Part shown: piece by piece, positions 19,765-30,066 of the stretch
Position numbering within the stretch: the stretch's first letter is position 1
Layout: each line of letters begins with the position of its first letter
Assembly: GCF_001039355.2 (NCBI RefSeq)
Contig: NW_019773888.1
Coordinates: forward strand, 1-36,399
From: Lingula anatina
Lineage: Eukaryota; Brachiopoda; Lingulata; Lingulida; Lingulidae
DNA: 36,399 nt
Direction: 5' to 3'
Program-made: the position numbers and the translations under genes
The notes under the pieces: generated by a model
Databases searched by the model: none
What the model saw: the letters and a program-made list of their open reading frames with translations, nothing else
Told to the model about the DNA's origin: nothing

Positions 19765-22700
19765 CAGTTAATGAAAAACTGGGGCATATTGGGAATCTAC
19801 CTACTAATAAACAAAATGCTCATTGGAATCTCGTCTAAGTGGATAAAAAGTAAATTGACACTGAAGGGTCGAATATATAGTATGCTGTTTTCGTACCTTG
19901 ACAGCAACAATATCAAACATTAACCCCAACAATTACATCCTGAATAACTTATTCATTGTTTTTAATGAATTTTATTTTTAAAAAACTTAACTAAAACTTT
20001 AATAAAAATAGGTCTGAAACAATGAACTTTAAATTACAAGTAACATTTCAATTTACCTTTATTTACGGTTGTCATAGTGAGTGTCTCTGTAGTTCCGGGA
20101 AACAGGGTCACGGAGTCTCGCGTATTCCCGTCAAATCTCGTGAACGTGTTGCCACTGAAGGTAGGGATATGCATGTCAATGACGTTTCCTATTGCAAGCA
20201 GACGCCATGTTACTTCATCTCCTAAACACATAGTTGGTTTAGGTAGGTTGCCATACGAGTATCCGTTGATGCCTAGATAAGAAAAAAAAGGATTTTTGGT
20301 TCCTTTTTATTTATCAAAATTATAACCAAAAAGTTGGAGAGGAAGTCCTCAAGGTTTGTCGTATATTCAAGGTAAGCACATAAAGTGGATGGCTGATTCT
20401 TAAGATAAGTGGATGTATTAATGAATAAATCATCGATAAAATGGATAATCTTTTAAGTAAGTTGCTTAACCACATCACCTGCACACAGACCATTACATAC
20501 CCTGTTAAATTTATTGATAGAATGTAACTACCATTATAACGAATTTTCCGGGCTGTATTCATATGAAATGTGATTTATAATAAGACCTTACTTTTAACAG
20601 TAGTGGAAAACACTCACTGCTCATGATATTTGACTCTTCAAATCCGGGCGAGCTCGGAGCCGCAGGGGAGGCAAACTCCAAGACGTTCTTGTCTAGTAGC
20701 CATGACAGGTTTTCGTTGAAATTGGCGAAGAGCAGAGTGAATTCATTGCCTCGCTGAATGGTAATTCAAAAGTTTTTTTTTCTTTATAAAATGCATGTTT
20801 GTTAGCGCGCAGTGGTAAAACATATCATTAACTGAAATCGATATACAAATATTAGAAAATCTGCACAGGCATTTTGACATATGCTCATATATGCTCCGTT
20901 CTTTGTCTCTAAATTACGTGAACATAATATTAGGTACGAACGTATCTTATCTGCATCTTTTTTGCATCGAAACGTGGATCTTGCCGTTTGTACAAAAACG
21001 GCCTCTGCTGTCGGAACACTTACCCTTGCCAGTTCTCCTTGTCTGCAAATAACCAAAGGACCAATCAGACCTGAGAACACATCTCTAACTGGGTCAATGG
21101 CGGAGTGATACATATATGTAATACATTTTGAATCTGCACGCTCAGGTGCGTAGGAATTAGGCACGGTCCACGTGTAGGTGCGGGTTTGTTGATAGCCCAC
21201 TCCACCGTCTAGAATGAAAATTAAGAAAAAAACTCACCATTCAAACAGAAATCCAAGTATCTCTTTCTAGTCCATAAGGTCTGGTTGGAAAATTTGCTTA
21301 GAATTGAACATGCTATTCCATATTTGAGAGTGTAAATATTTGGAGAGATAAATACCCCAAATGTCCCAAAGAAATTATTTTTGGGTCCGTTAACTTCATA
21401 TTTAGACTGGAAGTTTTCTTCCCTGTCAGTGGGGTGAGTTGACACCTACTCTCTTGTGACCTTGATCTTTACTATCATAGGAACAATTTCTACACCATCA
21501 AGAGATCAGCAAGCATTGTGGGTAAGGGCAAACGCACATTCTATGGTTAAGGGACTTTTAAAAATATCCCAAAATTATGGAATATATTGCCTACTGATAA
21601 AAAAATTGCAAGTAACATATAAAGAAATTGAGATTATTTTAGGGTGCATTCCCAGAGATTTAGATCGATCCAGAGATTAAGATTTAGATCGACNCCCTCC
21701 CCCCCCCCCCCCGAACCTATTCCCTACCCCCCCCCCCCCTTCCTTACCTGTGATGGTTATACTCCAGTACCTGACCGTTGATAGTCAGGGGGTGAAGATC
21801 GTCTTCGTTGCCCAATCCTATCATGTACCACGCCACTTTGTCACCAGAGCAAGCCTCCAAGCCAGGGACGTTCCCGTAGATGTAGCCGTTGATGGTGTGG
21901 AACTTGGTGGCGAACGATGGAGAATTCTGGTCCGCATGAGGTGCGAATCTGCAAATGAGTAAGAATACTGAGAACTATGTGGCTAAAGTGAATATAACAA
22001 GTGTAGGTTTTCACATCGCGTGGCATGCAACGCAGGCATCCCTGTTTGAGAAAGTTTGGAACCATGTACAGGTAGCAAAAAACACAAGAACAAAAAAAAT
22101 GTGAATGTGATAACAAGTGACGTCATATATGACGTCAATTAGTGACGTGTACACATCGAGTATCAGCTTGCGCACTGCATTGTGCCAAACCACATACAGA
22201 AATTTAAAAGTAAAGGCCCTAAGTGAGTTTTAACAGTTTTCATACAGATGTTTAAATCGTTGTTTACTTGCCTGGCCACATTCTCCTGAAAATACCAGCT
22301 CATCGACTCGTCAATGATGTGTGATAGCAATATGAACTCCTTGTCCACGTCACGCCGTACGTTATCCTCGTCCAGGGTGCCTTAAATGATTTCCCAAAAT
22401 ATATGACAATACATAAAAACCATGACAAACATTCACAAATATTTGACTGAAAGTAAATTGATAAATGAATAAAAACACCACTAGACTTTTTAAAGTTTTT
22501 TTTCTCTCTCCCAAAAACCCTGTACAAAACAGAAGTACTTTTATAAACAAGTAAAAAAAAAAGAAGCACAGATAAACGGCAAATGACAGTTACCTTCTTT
22601 ACATATCAACAAGATGCCCATCAGCCCCGATTGCACGTCGGCAATGGGGTTCAAGTGACCGTGATAGGTCCAGGGAAGACAGTTGGGATCCCCCGTGGCG

Positions 22701-23576
22701 GGAGCACCCCTGTGCTCCTTAGACAGCAGCCAGTCCAGTGTGATTGTTTGTCCTGGATTGACCATGTCGTCCAGTTTGTCATCTCCTGACGTACCGTCCG
22801 TATACAGCGCCCCTAGTGGTAATAATGTTTAAATAATAATGCAGTAATAACTTTTATGAAAATCATTGGTACCCAACAGTTCAAGTTGTAAAAGTATGTA
22901 AGTTCACATCAAAATTAAAAATTAACTATGAACATTTAGAAGCCTCCAAAATTCTGTTAAAATGGAATAAAAATGTTACGGATATATATATAATTTACAA
23001 ATCATATACCATAAATTGTACACAGGGTTAAATTCTGATAATTGCTGGCTTACCATATTACGACCGGTGTTTTACGGCATGATCAATTCTGAGTCCCAAG
23101 AGAAAGTTATGGTGTAATTATTTAGCGTTCTAACTGTTATTGCTTTTGGTCATCGAGAAAAAGGCATTCTAAGGATTTACACAAGATGAAGCTTTCTTTT
23201 GGTTTTAGGCTGTGGAACAGTGGAATAACTAATCCGAGGGTCAAATATGGCCGACCCTCTTGAATACGTCCCCACTACACTGGGAATCTATTTAATGTCT
23301 ATTAGCAAATTAACCGGCACCATATGGTCAGCATATTTGACCCTCAAACTGGTTAGTCCATTGATTTGAATGCGGCTTTATACATGTGCATACCTTCGTG
23401 TTTTTTCACATAGGCGGCGCCGTGGGGATGGACGGTGTAGGGCCGAGTGGCCATATTTCTAAATTTGATCCGCATGATCTCGCCGATATTTCCACGAATA
23501 GTAGGACCCAGTAGACCTTAAACGACAAAAAAATAAGATTTAATTAAAAAGCTTTTTTTTTTTAATTACAGTGTGT

Positions 23577-23628
<52 letters not shown>

Positions 23629-26600
23629 TACAGGGGCCTTGTGACAATTTTTTTAAATATATGTTAAACCATCTCGTCCTAGTATAATTATGAACCACAA
23701 TCACCACTTTCTCAACTACTACTGTAAGACAGTGGCGGATGTAGAGGGGGTTCAGGGGTGTCCTGAGCCCCCCCCCCCCTCCCCCCAGCTTCAGTTTCTG
23801 ACGAATAGATCACACCAACATTCCCACTCTTAAAATTAGAAATTTGACTAGCTAATTCATAGGTGCTAAGCCGTACTAAAGGGCATAGTTTGCTCTCCAA
23901 AATACAAAAAAATTCGGAGCCCTTGAGCAGGCCCCGAACTCCACACCAAGGGGGCGATGCTCAGCTTCGCATCCGAGGCCTGTCGTTCCGGACCTCCCCT
24001 TCAGATAATCCTGGATCCGCCCCTGGTATAATATCCCCTAATTCCCTCCACCACCCCTCCACCCTCTGCTTTGCACACGATGCACAACATAGTAAACGTA
24101 CCGAGATGGCTCGGCTGCGGCTTCTCCTGTGTGAAGGTATCGTCTGTGTATTCCCTGTATACGGCTTTCTTGAACACCTTCCCGAAACTGTTTGGATCAG
24201 AATTATCAAGGTACTTGGCGGCATAACTGAAAGCACGTGTAAATGAAGTCATATGACACAATAAATAATTGCCACATTTTGCGTTAATCCCTGTTGAGCA
24301 TGATAAAGTTTTTTCTTGAATTCTAGACAAGATGACATAACAGTTATCATTGACTTGACGACTAAATAATGAGAGTTATACACAAGTAAAGTTAGATCCA
24401 CCATTTATCAGCCATGCGTGCTTATAATGTGTGTAATGATATATAGATGTAACTTTAAAATCCATCCTTTAGATAATCATAATCGTATCATTTCAAACTT
24501 AAGACAAAACATAGAAGTCAACGAGCAGGGTTAAAAGTCCAAAGATCATATACCTGTCTAGACGACTGTGTACTTGATTTCCCAGCGGGGCGAAGTCCCA
24601 GTCTATCTCCTTGACTGCTACATAGTAATAGCGGATTTTGGCACCTGAGAAAAGCACAACAGATATGAATTTATTTTTCAAATAAGTGTGGGTGGGGTTT
24701 TCTCCAAATAAACGTAAAGTTCACCTCGTATAAAAACTTGTTTTTGTAAGGAAAATTTGACGAAAAGTATTGGCCTATAAAACATAGATGGACGACGGCA
24801 TCATCCAAGGCCTTTGAATGAATAGTCCGGGGCTCAAAGATTCCATTTCATCCCAACACATACACAGTCTGTCAATCACTGATGTTTTCTTTAATTTTAG
24901 GTTAATGAAATATGAAAGAGAATTAAAACGTTTATTTGTCAAAATTGAATATTCTTTTTGCAAGAGTGAACCGATGTTACAGGAGTGGTAGTCCGCTAGG
25001 AACCGTAGCCGTTTCCCATTACTTTGTACAGGTGACATTCGTCCCATATACCAATCCTAATACTCCAACTAACCCTAACCTATACTAATCATATGGGAGT
25101 CCAGACTACCATTTCAGTCACACCGGGACAATTTCTTCGGTCTTTCAATAGCTGTACTGTCTGCTAATGAGTGCACACACACACAGGTGCAAAAAGTTAT
25201 GTAAAAAAAAATAATAATAATCAATGTACATGTATAAAAGTTAAAATTGTCATTGTCCTGATAATGGTTCACGTGTTTTTATTACAAAAACTCCAAAAAC
25301 TCATAAAATGGACAGTATATGCATCAGACAATTACAAATTTTATTATGTTGTATCGCACACATCAAAATGAACAAGTGTCTTCATACAAACATGCTTACC
25401 GCTGGCTTGTACACCAGATGGAAAGGCTCCTGAAAACGAATGACAGATTTCAAAACACGTACAACATCCGTATATTGCTAACATTTATAAATGACTTAAG
25501 CTGTGATCAAAGTAGTATTTGATATATAATAAATTGCAATATATATATTTAGCAATTACAAACTGCGTTTCTTGCCTATACCTCACTTTAATTACGTTTT
25601 ATTTGTAAAAACTGAAACTTAAAAAATCTAGCTTGGGTGTACCGGTGTTAGGAGCAGCAGCGGAGGGAGGGTTCCCCTTCGGACAGAACATTGGCGAAAA
25701 CGCACACAGGGGATTATCACCTGGAAAAAATGGCGATCAAATATTTTGTACGTAAAGCGGACTTCTGGACTGCTATACTTTGCATTTCAAACGACAACCG
25801 CGGGCGGGGTGCGGTTATGTAGGTTACTATAAACGGGTTTTGATCGCGATTCCAGTACACACACTATTGGCTTTTGCCAATTAAACTAAATTTAATAACT
25901 GACATGGAGTCTTTCTTTCCACTCAAACCTATTACCATTTACAAAGATTTCAATTTTACATGTGTGATCAAGCAAAAAAACTTTTCCAATTGCCATACAT
26001 TTTTGTCTGTTTGCCTTAAGAAAAATAACTGACGATGATGTACTATTGCCTGTTTTTATCCCAATGAAAATTAGTTTGCTTGTATTTTTATGAAGTACAT
26101 CCGTATAATTATGACACGGTGCCAAAGTAAGCATGAGGTATGGGTATCACCTGCTGTTGTTGGGGGCGGGGCGGCAGTTGTTGGAGGGGGCGTGGCACCG
26201 AGTGTTGAGCACAGCCCTGGGGACAACCAGCACCATGGATTCCATGCGGCACCACCCGGAGCTGAAAGTGGAATATACCAATGTCAGTGCTTTCTCCGGA
26301 ACCAATGTAAGTTAACAATGCCATGTATTCGAAGATGACGTTATTGAAATACCCCATCCTTTGAAACATACTGACTTGGAAAAAAAGTATTATTAAAGCA
26401 AAAATGGATGAGGTAGAACGGCTCAATCAATATACCGATGTGTTTAATTTAATATATCCTATCAGATACCTTCCTGTTACAAAAAGGTAAATTTGTATAG
26501 TGGATGTAAAGTTTCAAATCGATTATTGGGTTCAATATTATTTGAAATAGAAAGGTCCATTTTAAAATGGAAACTTTCAGTAAGTTAAAAACTCTGAAAG

Positions 26601-29600
26601 TGACATGTCAGAAGTGTTCATGCATGACGTGTATGGATGCATATGTGTGCGCACGTTCGCGTGTGTGTTATGTCCAGGCTCATGCATACCTTGGGATGGA
26701 GGTGTAGTTGTTGTAGGCCGGGGAGACTGCGTCTGTGACGGACACATCCATGGAATTATAGCACACAGCGAATTGACTGTAGGTGACACCACTGTCGACG
26801 GAGCAATTGCTGTAATGAAAATCATTTATTGGAAACGCATCACTTCAACTGTGTTTTGCATAATGATATTTGTTAATAGTGTTCCTGGGCAACGCATATA
26901 GTCTTCATCTTATTATCTATTATGTCCAGCAAATTTGTTAACGATACTAGGAATAATATGAAGAGGTGTTTGGGCACCGATTTTAGCGCGTCTATATTGA
27001 CTAATCATGTGCATGTACAAATGAGGATTTAAAAACAAGTGCAGTACGTATGAGACGTAATCAATAGGAATAAGCGAACTTGTCTAAGAATCGGCGAGGA
27101 TTATAATGGATAAGAGGACAGCCATATTAACAGCTAAAGGTGATTGCAATTTAGCGAGAATCCCCTTGGAGATAGATCGATCCACAGTTAGCACGATAGG
27201 GTCTGGGAATCGTCCCTTAAATGTTTTTCCTACCTATGGTTGTTGGTGGAGGGGCAGCAGTTTGGCCAGGACACATCCAAGTGTACTGCTGGCATATATG
27301 GCGGGTGGTTGTCGCACTTGCCGCCGGCGGCGTAGATCCAGCGCACCTCCACGGGTTTTGCTGGCAAAAACTTGGCGGCGGCGGAGGCGCTACTGTAGAC
27401 GGCGGCGGTGCCACGTTTGGTCCTGAGGATGGCGGCGGATTGGTACCATGACATAACCAAGGGAATATCCCACATGCTCCACTAGATGGCGGTGCCTGCC
27501 CTGAGCGTGGGGCCGAGGTCGAGGGGGAGTTGGGTGAGGCAAATATCCAGGAGGGCAAGCCACCAGTGTTAGGACCGGGGTTGCTGCACGAGGAACTGCT
27601 TCCACTAACGCACGGCGACATGAAGTTGGGGACCTGCGCCGCTCCCGCATTGAAGAAGAAATTGCCCGAGTTCCCCGCTACGTTTGGAGACCACGGTTGC
27701 TGGTTATAAATATTTGCATGTGCAACTTCGCTAATTAATGCCACTGCCATTACCATTCCCACTAAATTCCTGAAACATTTGAGAAAACAATCAAAAAGAT
27801 AGCTAGATAGATAGATAGATGTGTTTTGCATGGTTTCTAATATATTTGTCTTGAAAATAATTGTATCATAACAAATCAAACAGTCAGGGCCCAGTTTCAT
27901 CAACAGTGGACAGCGCTGTCCTCCGTATAACATTATCCATTAGATGGAATTGTTATCCTGTGGGTTAAGTAATGTTTTCTAAACACTAAATACTTATTTT
28001 TGTCTCTGACGTAACTACCCGGTGGTGAAAAATGGCTGCTATTCTCATGATAACTTTGTAGAGGATAACAATTCTATCCAGTGGATAGTGTTATCCATAG
28101 GATAATGCTATCCAGTGTTGGTGAAACTGGGCCCTGAGTGCTGTATGTCTGGGATATGGACGTTTCCCTGATTGAACTAGTTATACGAGAGCGGTCACGT
28201 TTATACACAAGAATGTCAAGGACTAGTTTAATCTTGCTGTCGGCTTGTGATAGTCAACCAAGACGGATACGCCAGTGCTCCTTGCTAAAGTAAAAGCTTT
28301 GAAGGATGCTTGTTAAAAACGCGTTAGATGCGTCATTCATTGTAATAGAGGAATGTATCAAATCCACATAAGATTTCTGTAAGTATCAAAATCATCATAA
28401 CAAATAGTCACATGCTACACTCCAGAACAAATCCATAAAAATTCCTCTGGTCATCCACTGGCTGTTCACCTTTCTGGACTGTTTTTTTTTCCATGAAATG
28501 ACGTCATCCTCAGCTGACCTGGGGTAGAGACGAGCCATATGCTACTTCATGTTGCCTTGACAACGAATGATATGTCTTCCCCAATACTAGTATAAGTAAC
28601 CCATTCTTAGGAGGACAACGAGGCATACCACCTTAATTCCCTTAAACAGTTGGCGCGTTTCTTTGCTTTCAAACAACCAGTTTGAGCAGTTTGCTTAAAA
28701 TATATCCAGGCTCTATGTTGATCATTTGTCAAGATTGGAAAAATTTAATTACTCAAGGCCAACAAGGAAAAGTGCTAAAAATGAACTCTCTATAAATTTG
28801 TTTTTCTAATACGTGCGTGCAAGGATTCAATTTATTTAACAGAGACACTTCCACCGAAAATTGTTCTTCATTTCAATACAAAATAATTTAAACCCATGAA
28901 AAACGTCAGTCATCACTTTACTTTTTAAAGGCTCAATGTCAATATAAATGAGCAACTATCACCTCCTATCTTTGATAAATGAAGACAAAATGATTTTATA
29001 TAAAAGTTTTAAAGCCAGCTTTAGGTCATGGGTTCTCTTGTCTAATGGCCCTAAGGACAAAAACTTCGACCCTGGTGAAATTTCTTGCGTTAATCTGACC
29101 CCACGCATATTTTAACAATTTCAATAAAATTTTGTTCTGGCCCTACCAGGTGACATGCAGTCCTGTCCTCAAGTTATGCGAGAGTCTCCCACAGTAACTA
29201 TGACAAAATTAAACAAGCATGGTTCATACATTTGAACTAATTGGCCAATTTAGGCCCACTTCACATCAAATGTTTCAACGCTGGGCAAAGTTCACATTGG
29301 TATTGCGGTTGTAGTAAAAATAAGTTGTATTTTATGTATCACGGTCCATAAACGCCTTTTACCGGCAGTTAACGGTGTCTTAGTCTATTAATTACATGCT
29401 TATAATGTGTCCCACCGGTTAAGGTTGAGATGTAGCTACATGAGCCACCTCACGTTTAACTCTCCAACGTTAACGCTTCATGGAATTTGACAGCTATGTA
29501 AATGTTTTGTGCAGAACATCTGGTGTAAAAAGGAAATTACAAAGATTATAGCAGTTACAGTAGTTTTATTCATTCACCTTCAGATATATTAATTGAAGAA

Positions 29601-30026
29601 AAGCAGTGACATATCCTCACTACACAACACCGCTGATGATGCCCCTTATTGTATTGACAGCGATATACGACATATATTTCACGACTAGAAAAATTAAATT
29701 ACTCAGGGCAACCAAAGAATAATGCTTAAAATGAATATTCATTAAAGTATTTTCTTATACGTTAATGATTAACTTTATTTAAAGTATACGTTCTTACACT
29801 TAAGTAAACTTGTTTTATTAAATAAAATAATGCTCGCATGCGCACATGGTGTGATTTGGGGCTCTGCGGACTAGTAATTGCAATTGGTATGAATAATGGA
29901 ATAAGTATCAGCATCAACCTTTGGTGGGGTACATCATAGTGTTACAGTTGACAGCAAGGTCGTTTTGCCAGGAATGTGAAGTCGTGCACAGCATCATATT
30001 GATTAAAAACACAAAAAAAAAGGGCT

Positions 30027-30066
<40 letters not shown>

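Noticed and set aside
21209-21747. Search for the missing MCO1 exons on either strand
   Set aside because: No YREYTD, HPHG or LGILGP-like motif was found in any frame here, nor elsewhere in the window outside assigned exons.
23863-24246. 127-residue plus-strand open frame
   Set aside because: Antisense to MCO1 exon 8 and to the CAGTGGCGGAT element.
27217-27933. Long minus-strand frame read as one exon from an upstream Met at 27933
   Set aside because: The part above 27769 has no leader-like or repeat-linked features, overlaps a GATA repeat and the fold-back element, and a good acceptor (AAATGTTTCAG) lies at 27770.
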